From Populus alba (lineage: Eukaryota; Streptophyta; Magnoliopsida; Malpighiales; Salicaceae), in assembly GCF_005239225.2 (NCBI RefSeq), contig NC_133293.1:6138001-6202000 (forward strand): a stretch of 64,000 nt of DNA, given 5' to 3'. Both the position numbers and the translations under genes were made by a program. Position 1 is the stretch's first letter. Every line of letters begins with the position of its first letter. Positions 1-11,229 of the stretch are shown here, one piece after another. Below the pieces are notes generated by a model that worked only from the letters and a program-made list of their open reading frames with translations, did not search any database and was not told the origin of the DNA.

Positions 1-1
1 T

Positions 2-772
2 AGTGGTAAGGTTATTGAAAAACCCATTCTTTAACCTTGTGAGAAAGATGATGAGTCTATCTTTGAGGGTAAGGAAGGGGTTGAACCTGAACATTGCAAA
101 GAAAAGGCTGATTCCCCACCAGCACTCCCATTTCCTCATGCCATGACCAAACAAAGGAAAGTCAATCACAACTCTGAAATCTTTGAAACTTTCAAACAAG
201 TAAGGATCAATATACCTTTGTTGGATGCTATTAAACAGGTACCTTCCTATGCTAAATTTTTGAAAGATCTGTGCAGTGTGAAGAGAAAACTGAATGTGAA
301 AAAGAAAGCCTTTTTAGCCGAACAAGTAAGTGCCATTCTTCAAAACAATAATGCTTTGAAATATAAAGACCCTGGTTGTCTTACAATTTCTTGCTTTATT
401 GGAGAGCATAAAATTGAAAGAGCCTTACTTGATCTTGGAGCTAGTGTGAATTTACTTCCATATTCAGTCTTTCAGAGTCTCAATCTAGATGAGTTAAAAC
501 CAATTTCTGTAACTCTTTTACTTGCTGATAGATCGGTAAAAGTGCCTAAAGGAATAATTGAAGATGTGTTAGTAATAGTCGATAAATTCATTTATCCTGT
601 GGATTTTATTGTCTTGGACACGCAACCTGTTGAAGCATGTAATTCATTTCCTATTATTTTAGGACGACCATTTCTTGCAACTTCTAATGCATTGATTAAT
701 TGTAGGAATGGACTCATGAAGTTATCTTTTGGAAACATGTCATTGGAGATGAATATTTTCAACATTTGCTAG
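2..772 (+). pseudogene. gag C-terminus and retropepsin-like aspartic protease of gypsy element
   Basis: The frame is open from about 35 to the stop at 770-772; a stop near 32 precedes it. Proline-rich gag tail (PPALPFPHA) leads into a segment typical of plant gypsy gag-pro junctions (VPSYAKFLKDL). The protease active-site motif is LDLGASVN, the DLGAS variant common in this lineage, and the flap-side motif ILGRPFL lies about 75 residues later. The protease would process Gag-Pol in virus-like particles. The protease stretch itself is intact, but the polyprotein around it is broken. Confidence 0.85.
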
Positions 773-1408
773 CAGCCTGGAGATGATAATGATTTACAAG
801 AAGTAGATCATATTGAAGAATTAGTTCATGATCAACTTGAATCTACTTTGAGTAAAATTGAGTTGGATGAATATGAAGATTTGCAAATGATTTATTCTCA
901 GGAAGAAATCACGAATGAAAAAGACATCAAAAATATTGATGCTGATCTATTGTCAAGAGTGACAACAGATTTGACATCTGACATCCCATCAATCGATGAT
1001 TACTCTCCTGACAAATCCTAACTTTCTCTTAGTTCAATACCTTGGTTTGTTAAAAATATCAATTTTCTTGTTTCAGGAGATTTGCCAACTCACTGGAGTA
1101 CTGAAGATAAAGGAAAGTTTTTGAACAAAGTGAAGAACTTTTATTGGGATGACCCTGACTTACTCAAATATTATCCTGATAAAAAATTTCAAAGATGCAT
1201 TCCTGACAATGAGGTAAGTAGCATCATTAAACTTTGTCATTCTGAAGCATGTGGGAGTCATTTCTCATTAAGAAAGACGACTGCAAAAATCTTACAAAAT
1301 GGATTTTATTGGCCCACCATGTTCAAAGACACACATGCATTCTGTAAAACTTGTGAAAATTATCAAAAAGTTGATACTGGTAAAAAAGTTTTGCTTTATA
1401 ATTCTTGA
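773..1408 (+). pseudogene. RNase H tail plus integrase HHCC zinc-finger remnant
   Basis: This continues the protease frame. A linker reaches ADLLSR, the relic of the ADHLSR motif that ends RNase H in these elements. The integrase N-terminus follows, with the zinc-binding pattern CHSEACGSH...FCKTCENYQK between about 1235 and 1370. A stop at 1019-1021 sits between the two parts. RT and most of RNase H (normally 1.5-2 kb here) are absent between protease and ADLLSR, so this is an internal deletion rather than simple decay. Confidence 0.82.
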
Positions 1409-1750
1409 CTCCATTTATTTCCTGAAAAACTAAGATCAAGATGGAGCGGTCCATTTATTTTGAAACATGTGTATCCTTATGGGGCCCTTGATATTGAGAA
1501 TCCAAAGAATGACAATGTTTTGAAGGTAAATGAACATAATTTAAAAGCTTACTTTGATGAGTTTCCTAGTGAAAATGAATCCATTGGTTTGAATGATCTT
1601 ATTGATAAAGGTTTATTATTTTGTTTTTCTTACATTTTTTTTGTTCCTTTTTGGTGTGACTTTTGTTTTGCTAGTCTCTCTCTCACCCCGGTCAAATGGC
1701 GGATAACGGTACTCCGTGACTTAAGTCGGTTCTTTCAGTTTCCCAAATAA
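1409..1750 (+). pseudogene. Integrase C-terminal domain remnant
   Basis: It stays in the same frame as the protease after the stop at 1406-1408. The segment with KLRSRWSGPF and KVNEHNLKAYF is the conserved integrase C-terminal region of Athila/Tat-like elements. The DDE catalytic core that should lie between the zinc finger and this segment is deleted: the text jumps from the zinc finger directly to KKVLLYNS. The tail is hydrophobic and low-complexity and ends at 1750. Confidence 0.78.
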
Positions 1751-1754
1751 CTGA

Positions 1755-1827
1755 TATTTGTATATATTTATACAATTTTTAGCTCTTTCTCCCTTCTTTG
1801 ATTCTCTTCTCTAATTCTCCTTTGAAA
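1755..1827 (+). promoter_or_regulatory. TATA-like sequence and pyrimidine-rich leader before the LOG fusion ORF
   Basis: A TATA-like stretch (tatatattta, 1761-1770) is followed by a CT-rich leader and, about 60 bases later, by the first methionine codon of the fusion ORF (1828). The geometry fits a small internal promoter. AT-rich plant DNA offers many chance TATA boxes, so this is only a candidate. Confidence 0.3.
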
Positions 1828-2636
1828 ATGGACACTACTCTTGAAAAGTTGAAAAGGTATTTTCCCGCTCTGCCTCAGAATGCGATTACAAAAATTTACC
1901 GTGCTAGGTGTGAAAGATTGAGGTTGTTAATGAACCATGGAATTCCTGAAGATATTCGTTGGCTGATTGAAGCAAAGGTCTGATTATCAGGTTCCTCAAG
2001 TCATCACATAAGAAATATTTGTGTTTTCGGTGGATCCAGCCCTGAGAAAGAAAAAGAGTTTTTAGAATCAGCAAATCATCTTGGTCAAGTACTAGCTGAG
2101 AGAAAGATTCATTTAGTGTATGGGGGAGGCAACCTTGGGTTAATGAGAGGTGTTTCAATGGCTGCATTTTTAGGAGGCAGTCAAGTTTTGGGGGTTGTCC
2201 CCAAAGCTTTGACAAATGGGGACATCATTGGAAAAACAATTGGAGAGGAACTACAGGTCCCAACAATGTCTGACCGATTGAATACCATGTTTAACCATGT
2301 TGATGCCTTCATTGCCTTACCAGGTGGTCTGGGCACATTGGAAGAGATCTTTCATATTTCATCTTGGGCCCAACTGCACATTCACCATAAACCTATAGGT
2401 TTGTTAAATGTTAATGGTTTTTATGATAAGTTGCTATCTTTCCTTGATCAAGCTGTGGAACAAGAATTTCTAACATCTTCGGCATGACAAATCATAATCT
2501 CTGCTGCTACTGCTGAATAATTGATTGACCAACTACAATCTTTCATCCATATCATTGATCCCTGCATGAGTCGCCTAGAGTGATCAATTAAGGAAAGCCG
2601 TAAAAAGCTTAGATTAGATTTGAGCCTTCATCTGTG
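1828..2636 (+). pseudogene. Retroelement ORF fused to intronless LOG-like cytokinin phosphoribohydrolase
   Basis: LOG enzymes cleave cytokinin riboside 5'-monophosphates to free cytokinins in the cytosol. Here about 50 element-type residues (MDTTLEKLKRYFPAL...) run in frame, across one stop (1981), into a LOG domain from about 1990. Visible LOG features are ICVFGGSSP, the nucleotide loop YGGGNLGLM, an arginine in TMSDRLNTM, the signature PGGLGTLEE, then SSWAQL and GLLNVNGFYDKLL. The frame continues past stops at 2485, 2518 and 2578 with recognisable C-terminal LOG sequence (SAATAE, then LRLDLSLHL) to a stop at 2634. Plant LOG genes have several introns; none is present, so this is probably a retrocopy picked up by the element. 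In the glycine-rich loop I expected LMG and see LMRG. Stops make a full-length enzyme impossible. Confidence 0.87.
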
Positions 2637-3901
2637 AAACCTTGTGTCTTATGGTTTTATTAATAGCATATTATTTTGTTTTGTTACTTCTTATATTTGT
2701 TTAAGTGTGTTTCAGGTTTGTCATTGTTCGCTGTTTCAGGTGATGTCTTCTACACTCTATCTTTCTACTTTAGGACATTGAGGACAATGTCTCGTTTTGG
2801 TTGGGGGGAGAGGGTAGTAGTTTAAAAAAAAAAAAAACTAACTAACCAACTAACTGTTTTTGTTTTTAAAAAAACCATTTGGCAAAACTATTATTACTAG
2901 GATGGCAGAGTAAAGGGGAATTATTCTTGAGACGCAGCTTAGTAAAAATTTTATAATGGTTATTTGCAATATTCATAACAAGGCCTATTAAAATACTTCT
3001 TGAAATATTCAGGTTTACAAACTCTCGCATTGTTATCACTTGATTCTGCTCATATACTCATTTAACAAGTATTATTAAACCTTCATTTTCACACACACGC
3101 TTTAACATATGATTGTGGGTTGCACATTGGATTATTACATTATTTATATTCTTTTGTTGAAGGTAACAACTAAGGGGAAGGGATAGTATATAATTTACAA
3201 AAAAAAAAAAAAAATGATAATATTGATGATAATAATAATAATAATAATAAAAATGTAGATAAGTTTGGTTTTGTAGCCTCCCTAACCTAAGCAATTAAGC
3301 CCGAAGGGTTGTTTTAACACCTAATACCCTAAAGTCAACTGACTTGGGAGCTATTGGCCCAAAGCTTGTTACACGGGTTAAGGAGAAAAGCTTAAGGGAA
3401 TCAAACATTGCACTATCTACGTATCAGTATCTGCAACCCGAGTTACTAAGCTCGTAGGGGTGTCTCAACACCTAATGCCCTAAGACCAACTGGTCTGGGA
3501 GTCATTAGCTGAAAACTCGTTACATGGGTTAAAGATACATTGTGTTTTAAGTTGTATGTGCATATAAATAAATAAATAAAGAAAAAAAAGAAAGAAAGAA
3601 AAATAATAATAATAATAATCCCAACCCAAGGAAGTTAACCTTAAAAATTCGAACATAATATTGTTTTCTTCCAACAAAAGCCCCATCATCTATGTTTTCA
3701 TACATTGAGCACATAAAAAGAAGGTTTATTAATATCTTGTTTTAGAAGTATGAAGCAGAAATATAAATTTAATGAGAGTTTGTTTATCTGGATAGATTAA
3801 TGGAAGTTGAATGATGAATGCCTTGCTTTGTGGAACTTGCAAATTGTTTTTCTATTTTAACGCTTTGATTACTAGGGACTAGTAATAAGCTGGTTGGGGG
3901 G
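2637..3901 (+). other. Untranslated 3' region and polypurine tract of the gypsy element
   Basis: This non-coding stretch holds the phrase gacattgaggacaatgtc at about 2775, characteristic of the UTR of Athila/Tat-like elements, and two G-rich tracts, gttggggggagaggg (near 2802) and gctggttggggggtg (near 3888). The second directly precedes the LTR and is the likely polypurine primer for plus-strand synthesis. It also contains A- and AAT-rich simple repeats (2822-2837, 3199-3250, 3600-3620) and a pair of diverged direct repeats listed separately. Confidence 0.65.
3296..3545 (+). repeat. Two diverged direct repeats in the gypsy UTR
   Basis: The segments at about 3296-3397 and 3446-3540 share the order gttttaacacctaatacc / gtctcaacacctaatgcc, then ccaactg(g/-)tctgggag, then ctcgttacatgggttaa. 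Identity is roughly 75-80% by eye with a spacing of about 150 bases. They have no coding potential. Confidence 0.6.
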
Positions 3902-5648
3902 TGTGATTAGTACTTAAAAGTGCATGTTTATCAAGGTTCTATATCATCATTTTGCACTTGAAGTATCAATAACTCCTTAACTAAAGCATGTTTTATAATA
4001 ACAAGTTTGATACTATAAGATACCTTAATTTATAGTAAATGCTCATCTTAAATGCAGAACTATCACATAAATAAAAGGATTGATTGATGAGTTTAAGCAT
4101 TGAAAGTCAAAGGACAAAGAGATGGCCAAACTTAGAAAAGAGATGTTGGTGCAGTCCAAACCAGAACATTGCTCGGTAATTGGATCATATCTGGAGCTCT
4201 AAATCTCGGATTTAGGTTCATTTTATATGGATGGAAAGGTAAAACATAGGCCTACAACTTTCATTTGGACACCAAGATCTAAGAAGGCCGTTTTCAAGTC
4301 CAAATTATAGGAACAACGAAGAAGTTCGAAGCTGTCCTGCAGCCCAGACACTATTTAGTGTTCAGCCCATATCTTGAGTTCTAGAAGTCCAAATGACCTC
4401 ATCTTTTTTTTGTTGGAAAGCTGAGACAATTTCCTAGAACATTCCAGAGGATTCTGGGCAAATTATGATGTTATCAATGACCTCTTGTTCAGACAAGAAG
4501 ATAAGGATTGTCACCAAGTCAAGATGTGGCCACCCACTCATCAATTAATCAACAAATCAATAGTTCCAAATTTTGGTCTATAAAAGGAGGCACTTACCAT
4601 GTATTGAGGCATCTTGGTTTCCAGATCAAGATCATGCTCTTGCTTTCTCTCTTTGTATTGCTTATGTTTTGCTTTCATTAATATCAAGTTTATGCACTTC
4701 ATTTCCTTTCCTTTACTTAGTTAACTTCTTTCTCATTTATGTTCTTATCTTGTTCATTTATGTTTCTTTCTTTCATTATGTTTAGCTAAGTTAATTATGT
4801 CAAGGTGAAAAGGGTACACTAATGGTGTAAGAATAAGTATAATATAAACTTAACATGGACCTTAACGTTGGATACCAACATGTTTTATATTTGTTATCTT
4901 GTTCACTTTTAATACTTTGCTTGTTAAATGGTTAATCTAGATTTATGTTGTATAACACTTGGTACAACAAATACTTGGCACTTTCATAGCCTATATTGTA
5001 TGGTATAACCGACACCTGAGCTATGAAAGGAACTTGATTTGTTGTTAACATAAGTTATAATCATGAATGCCTGCCAACATTTACAAGTATTAGCTTTATT
5101 CGAATAAGATAACTAATGTAATCATGTTAACAATTTATAATCTGATTGGAACCTCCTTTATGTGTGGTTTCCAATTGAGTAATAAGAGTTTATATTATAC
5201 TTGTTTGAAGTACCATTAGTGGATCCTCTAATCTTGACATTTGTTTTTATCGTTGTTTAATCCTTACATTAATCTTTCATCTCAAAGTTCTCATTAATTT
5301 CTTCATCTTCTTCTTCTTCTTCTTTTATTATTATAATTATTATTATTTGCATTCTGTTTATATTATATAATATATCTCTTTGATCTTTTCATAAACTCAG
5401 TATATAGGCTAGAAACCAATGACCCGATCTTTTAGATCATTCTCAGGTATAACAACGCTACGTACTGAGTATTACTATTACTATTACTATTATTGTTATT
5501 ATTATTGTTGTTGTTATTGTTGTTGTGTTGTTATTTATAATATATACAATTAACCTCTCTGTGGTTCGACCCCGGTCTTGCCGGGTTATTTATTACTTCG
5601 ACACTCCTGCACTTGGTAGAAGACATCAAGCTTTTGGTCGTGTCATCA
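3902..5648 (+). repeat. 3' LTR of the gypsy element
   Basis: The LTR begins TGTGATTAG directly after the polypurine tract and ends GTGTCATCA, giving the required TG...CA ends and a length of 1,747 bases. A promoter TATA box (tataaaa, 4579-4585) sits about 680 bases in. The closing text (gtggttcgacc, cactcctgcacttgg) is typical of the 3' end of LTRs in this lineage. Microsatellite-like TTC, TTA and TTG runs occupy 5305-5350 and 5465-5535. The partner 5' LTR is outside the window, so the ends rest on structure alone. Confidence 0.78.
4579..4585 (+). promoter_or_regulatory. LTR TATA box
   Basis: A TATAAAA core in the context ggtctataaaaggaggc inside the 3' LTR. It is the best candidate for the element's RNA polymerase II promoter, and from this copy it would drive transcription rightwards into the flanking DNA. 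Confidence 0.55.
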
Positions 5649-7291
5649 AGCTACGACATGAAGTTATTAATCAAATAATTAAAAAACTATAACAACTTGG
5701 TTAATTGTTCATATGAATAGTTAAATAGACCATTAGTTATTTTAGTTGCCAGTACTAGGTTATTTTCATTGTTATTGTTGTGTCTTGGACCAAAAAAGTT
5801 TTTGGAACTTAAAAAAATAATATCTAAACTATCAATTATTTTTTGTATTATTATTAAAATGGGTACAATAATTCAAACTTTAAAAATCTCAACTTTACTT
5901 TTTTTAGCCTAAGTCTAAATTAAATTGTGTAAGAGTTGGTCTGACATGACCTTATCAACTGGATAGGTCCAAAGAAAAAAATCAAATAAAAAAACAAAGT
6001 CAAGGTTACCCTAGTTAACTAGTTAAACCCGCGACCTGAGTTATAGACTTAACTTAGTTTAATTAATTTTTTTTTAATTTTATTATATGATAAAAATATA
6101 AAAATTGATGCATGATAAATCCAATAGTGAGTGATAAAACTCAATAACACCACAATAATAAAAAATAAAACTGAAAAAAAAAAAAATCCAAATCCAAGTA
6201 AGAAATTTAAAAGGAGGATTTCATCTAATACCTTAATGTAAGAGCATGATTTTCCTTACCCTAATTTGATTTATTCATAATGTAAGAGTAATTTGCTATT
6301 ATTGTTAATTTTTGTTATCAATAATCTTCTATTGAAACGTTGCTTTGTTTAATCAACCATATTTTAAAGAAAAGGAAACATTAAATTGGATCCGCTCTCT
6401 TTAGAATCAATTGTCACAAACATTAAATTATATTTTTAATTAATATATATATATTAGATTTTTTTGATATGCTAATCTTTAAATTAATTTTTAAAAAATA
6501 AAAAAAGATATTTTGATATATTTCAGCATGAAAAATACTTTAAAAAAACAACTATAACCACACTCCTAAACAGGTCTAAATAAAATGCACTAACCACTTC
6601 AGTTATGACACAAAGTTGTTAACTAAATAATTAAAAAATTATATCAACCTAATTTATTTTAATATGAATAGTTAAGCTGATCTTATATTTTTTTAGTTAT
6701 ATTGATAATAATTTTCACTACATCAATTTTTATTTTCTCCATTACCTTTTCAACTAACCAATATATATATAACTATCTTTTATATACATTTTAAATTTAT
6801 AACCACAAAACAAACAAGTATTGCGAAACAATTATATATCTGGTAATAATTTTTTTGGAGAACTTTAAGTTTTAATCATTCCAGTTTATTTGATTATTTT
6901 GCAATGAGAGAATTATACTTTCATAGTGTAACCCAATATCCAGCAAGCATACTGATATTAAAATAAAAAAAAATAGTTCTAGAACTATGTATGGAAACAT
7001 AAATTGTGTCAAAATATATAATTCGATTAAAATATCCTTTAAATAATTTTTTAATTTATTACTTCAACTTCTTTCAAATATCACAAATTTCTTAATCTTT
7101 TTACCAAATTTATAATGTGTTATATATTGAAATGATTTAAATCAAGAGCAATGCTTAGTTTTATTGCATTAAATAAAAAAAATCTTCTCATTTTAAATTT
7201 ATGGGGAATATAAAATCAGATATGAGAAATTATTGTGTGTTGATGAGTCAAGGTATTATTTCATGATTTATTTATGGCTAATATACTACTA

Positions 7292-7335
<44 letters not shown>

Positions 7336-8340
7336 TTGTGTGTGTGATTAGAATATTTCATGATATAACGTGTTAGAAAGGAATGGGAAGCTTAATAACC
7401 ATATGATAGAGAATTAATAATAATAAAAAATCTTGTACGATAATTTAATATTGCTAATTAAATGTAATTTGTAGCAATATTTAATTACTTTATGATAAAT
7501 ATAATTATTTTTACTAATTCAAATTTCTTACAACCATAACAAGTCATATGAGGTGGTGAATTTCAAACAAAATATATTTTGCAATGTTTTCTTATTGTTA
7601 AAGTAAATGAAATGAAATAAAGAATAAGATGGGAATGGGAAGAGTTATGAAAAAAAGATAATTTACATAATGTTTTTTTTTATGAAAGAATAAATAAATT
7701 AATGAAATAAAACACATTCATCAACATGGAAGATGTTATAAGGTTAAATTTTTCATCCTAAAATTCATCCTTATACAATAGTCTAGTCAAAACTAGACTA
7801 AATATTGCCTTTTCATTTTACTTATATTTATCTACAACTATGTGTTTCGTTCATCCAAAGAAGTTCCCTCAATTGACTTTTCGTAAGCAAATAACTAATA
7901 TAAATAGATAAATTGAAAAACACACTACATATACAGGAAAATCTTTCAACCTTTATTAATCTCATAAACAAAGGATTCATACAATACAGGTGTGTGTGTT
8001 ATGCGTAAAGCTTGCATGTTATACAGTCAAGGCCTTCCAAGCCTATTTATAGACAAGTACAAAAAGTTACAAAGCATAAAACTATTATCCCTACTTTTTA
8101 TGAAGTAGTGAGGAACTTTCTCCCATATATTTTTAGGAATTTATTTGGTCATTTTGACCCATGATCTTAGTGTATTAAGGAGCAATCTCAGTCATGCCCC
8201 AATGATATAGACACCTATCTTTCATGAAGCCATGATCATTACCACTGTAACAACCCACTACATTATTGTAATTTGTTTGTTTAAATTTCAGCTCCTTATT
8301 GACATTCTAGTTGTGTTTGTCTATCACATGAGTACACATT
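5649..8340. other. AT-rich intergenic DNA with diverged direct repeats and a TA microsatellite
   Basis: No reading frame or RNA gene can be supported. The segments at 5652-5780 and 6602-6730 are diverged copies of each other (shared aaataattaaaaaa and atatgaatagttaa). An AT dinucleotide run lies at 7294-7331. The remainder is low-complexity AT-rich sequence. Confidence 0.6.
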
Positions 8341-8341
8341 T

Positions 8342-9483
8342 ATTGTAAAGCCAAAATTTGATGCTTTTGAGAAGCAAAAGGATTTTTGTGATAAAAAAAG
8401 ACCATTTGAAGATATCTTTTACCATACAAGTCTCTTAAAAGGATCTATAAGAATAAAAGATCCATCCTCTCCCTTGGGCAATAAATCGACATCAAAAGAT
8501 TACGAGGAGTTAAAACTTCCGACATACTTAAGTTTTTGTCCTTTGTTGATTTCTATTAGAATGAGAATTTCATTCGTGTTGGCATATTTAAAGTTGTTTT
8601 AAATATGGCAATATGTGTCACTTATAATCCAAATCCTTCTAGTTTGGCATGCATATATGGTCTATCTGAGACTTTTAATTTGTCTAATAGCAATGTATAA
8701 CTTAGGACTACGTGAACTTCATTTCGTAAGCATTTCCTCTATGCTAGGGCTATAATACACTTTTCTTGTTAGGTATATGCTATTATTAACAATGATTCTT
8801 CTTCGCTTATGATTAATATATTTAAAAGTACCATGAATGTTATAACCCAATTTTTTACCTTTTATTTCTAACTTTTGTTTTTTGAAAAATCCAAAAATAA
8901 TAGAAAAAACAAATTAGAAAATAATAAAAAATATTTTTTTGTAAAGCCAAAATTTGATGCTTTTGGGAAGCAAAAGGATTTTTGTGATATAAAAAGACCA
9001 TTTGAAGATATCTTTTACCATAAAAGTCTCTTAAAAGGATCTATAAGAATAAAAGATCCATCCTCTCCCTTGGGCAATAAATCGACATCAAAAGATTTGC
9101 GATGTTATTCCTACATATGTTTTTTGTCTTGTTGATCCTCTTTTACCATATGGCAACATGTGTCACTTATAATCCAAATCCTTCTATTTTGGCATGTATA
9201 TATGGTCTATCTGAGACTTTTAATTTGTCTAATGGCAATGTATAACTTAGGACTATGTGAACTTCATTTCGTAAGCATTTCCTATATGCTAGGGCTATAA
9301 TACACTTTTCTCGTTGGGTATATGCTATTATTAACAATGATTCTTCTTCGCTTATGATTAGTATATTTAAAGGTACCATGAATGTTATAACCTAATTTTT
9401 TACCCTTTATTTCTAACTTTTTTTTTTTGAAAAATCCAAAAACAATAGCAAAAACAAATTAGAAAATAATAAAAAATATTTTT
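8342..9483. repeat. Tandem duplication of a ~0.6-kb non-coding unit
   Basis: Unit 1 starts at 8342 and unit 2 at about 8939. Both begin with gtaaagccaaaatttgatgc and share about 155 bases almost without change, ending at caaaagatt. They differ in the middle, where unit 2 has lost about 50 bases. They realign from tatggcaa(t/c)atgtgtcac to the shared end aaaacaaattagaaaataat. Identity outside the gap is above 90% by eye, so the duplication is recent. The unit itself is unrecognised. Its short reading frames are identical in both copies only because the DNA is. Confidence 0.85.
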
Positions 9484-11229
9484 TGATGTATTTGTGTTGT
9501 TTTTGGCATTTTCAGTGTCTTTTCAAAAGAATTAAGAATTTAAAATTTTACTTTCAACATGTTTGGTTTTTAATGCGTTCATTTCAAAATCATTGATCAA
9601 TTTTATTGAGTCGATGTTGACGTTGTGCCCCCCCCCCCCCCCCCCCAAAATATAAAAATATAAGAAAAATAAGAAATGTTAGAAATAAAAAAGTAGATTT
9701 GAACAAGGTGAGCAAAAGTGCAAAAAAGGAAAATAAAGGACCAAAGTTTTTTAGTTGCTTGGGGACTAAACAATTAGGAGGAAAAGAACAAATTTGTTTC
9801 ACCTATAAATAGGTGGTTGTATTGCACAAAAAGGAGGAATTTTAAAGAGAATTAGTTAGAGAAAAAATCACACACATACAAAAACACTCTCCCACCTACC
9901 AGCTCACACACCTAAACAACACAAAAAAACCTTAGACCCATTATTCATAAACCAGCCATTAACCACACAACAATAAAAAACGCCTATCTTCAACCTCTTA
10001 TATCTTAATCAACCTTCTCTTGCCACACACCAATATCTTCTTCAACCGAGACCAACCTACCACCTTAAATAACAACCCTTTTAACAAGCTTTTAACCCAA
10101 ACTATAATGAGCAACTCCTTTCCCACGCAACTATCTTTTGCTCTCTAGCTTGATTGTTAACCAATAACCCCTTCTAAACAGTGGCCAACAATTCCTATAT
10201 TTTTTCACCTGTAAGCCACCATAGCCACAACCACCATGAGAAGTCGCCTATACACCCAAACAAAAGCTTATAATGACCATTTTCTTTCCACCTGATATTG
10301 CTTCCTCTCTCACAAAACCATCTTCATAGCCCCAATCTTTTTCTCTCTACCTGAGAATAACCTTACTCACGCTTCTCTCTTTTTTCCCATCATTTTTAGG
10401 GTCCTTTATAGCCAGCCTTCCAATCGTTAGCCCTGTCTTCCTCTCTCAGCCTCAACACCACAAGTGGTGGCGAGTTTCACCAAGCCAACTAAACCAGCAA
10501 AAACCCATTAATGCATGTTCCACCCTCATAGCCATCAACTATTGACTTCATCGCTGATTAAAACTAGATATTGACGATGTTCCACCTTATGTAGCACCTT
10601 ACAAACCCACTAAAACTAGACTAGCCAACAATAAAAAAAAGAAAAGAAGAAGAAACAAAACCACTTCAGCTGTGGAAAAGGGAAGCAGATTTAAAGAAAA
10701 GAAAAACCAATTGTTGCTGGTGTAGTTTTTTTGTAAGTAGTGGCAACACTCACCACTAACACAAGAAGAAAGTGAAGAAGAAGATTTTGTGTATCCACCA
10801 GTTTTACTTTCTTACTAACGACGATGTGTGATTCCACGTGCCAATAGTAATGATGGCGTGTGGAACCCACATGCCACCATTGTTTCTCCATTTCTAGCAC
10901 CATGTAACAGTCTCTTCAAGCTATCCTTAGCATCTAGAAGGTTTTATTTTGGGATTCAGATGATTTTTAATTTTTTTTTGTTATGATTTGTGTTTAATTT
11001 CAATGTTGTGTAAATATTTGTAACTATATGGGTGTATGGGTTTGATTAGTAAAAGAGATGGATGTGTGTGTTTGCATTTTCTTATATGTTTTGAATGTTT
11101 AAAACTAAAAAGGCAAAAAGAATTAAATGTTTTAAAATTATGGTTGTCTCTTAAAAACAAAAAAAATAATCATGTTTGCATAAATAACAAAAAAAATAAA
11201 ATGCATGGCATGATTTAGCATCCTTAAAA
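9484..11229. other. Probable LTR/leader-like repeat DNA, unassigned
   Basis: A run of 19 C occurs at 9628-9646. A TATA-like cctataaataggtgg at about 9801 is followed by a C-rich, purine-poor stretch from 9880 to 10900 that resembles a transcribed leader. A downstream + strand gypsy gag/protease remnant makes an LTR plus leader a reasonable reading, but I find no TG...CA ends matching the candidate LTR at 12308. No ORF here looks like a protein. Confidence 0.35.

Larger units (their letters stand above)
1..5648 (+). mobile_element. Ty3/gypsy LTR retrotransposon, 3' part (non-autonomous, with captured LOG domain)
   Basis: The order is end of gag, aspartic protease, end of RNase H, integrase zinc finger, integrase C-terminus, an extra ORF fused to a LOG domain, a long UTR, a polypurine tract and the 3' LTR. 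All pol remnants read in one frame, interrupted by stops at 770, 1019 and 1406. The RT/RNase H core and the integrase catalytic core are missing, so the element cannot mobilise itself. Protease and integrase resemble the Athila/Tat-type lineage of plant Ty3/gypsy elements (family recall). The 5' LTR and most of gag lie left of the window. Confidence 0.88.

Noticed and set aside
3058..3689. Minus-strand frames with runs of Tyr and Phe
   Set aside because: Translations of AAT and A-rich simple repeats in the gypsy UTR.
9628..9646. Poly-C run considered as a biological signal
   Set aside because: A 19-C homopolymer is best explained as an unstable simple repeat or sequencing uncertainty.
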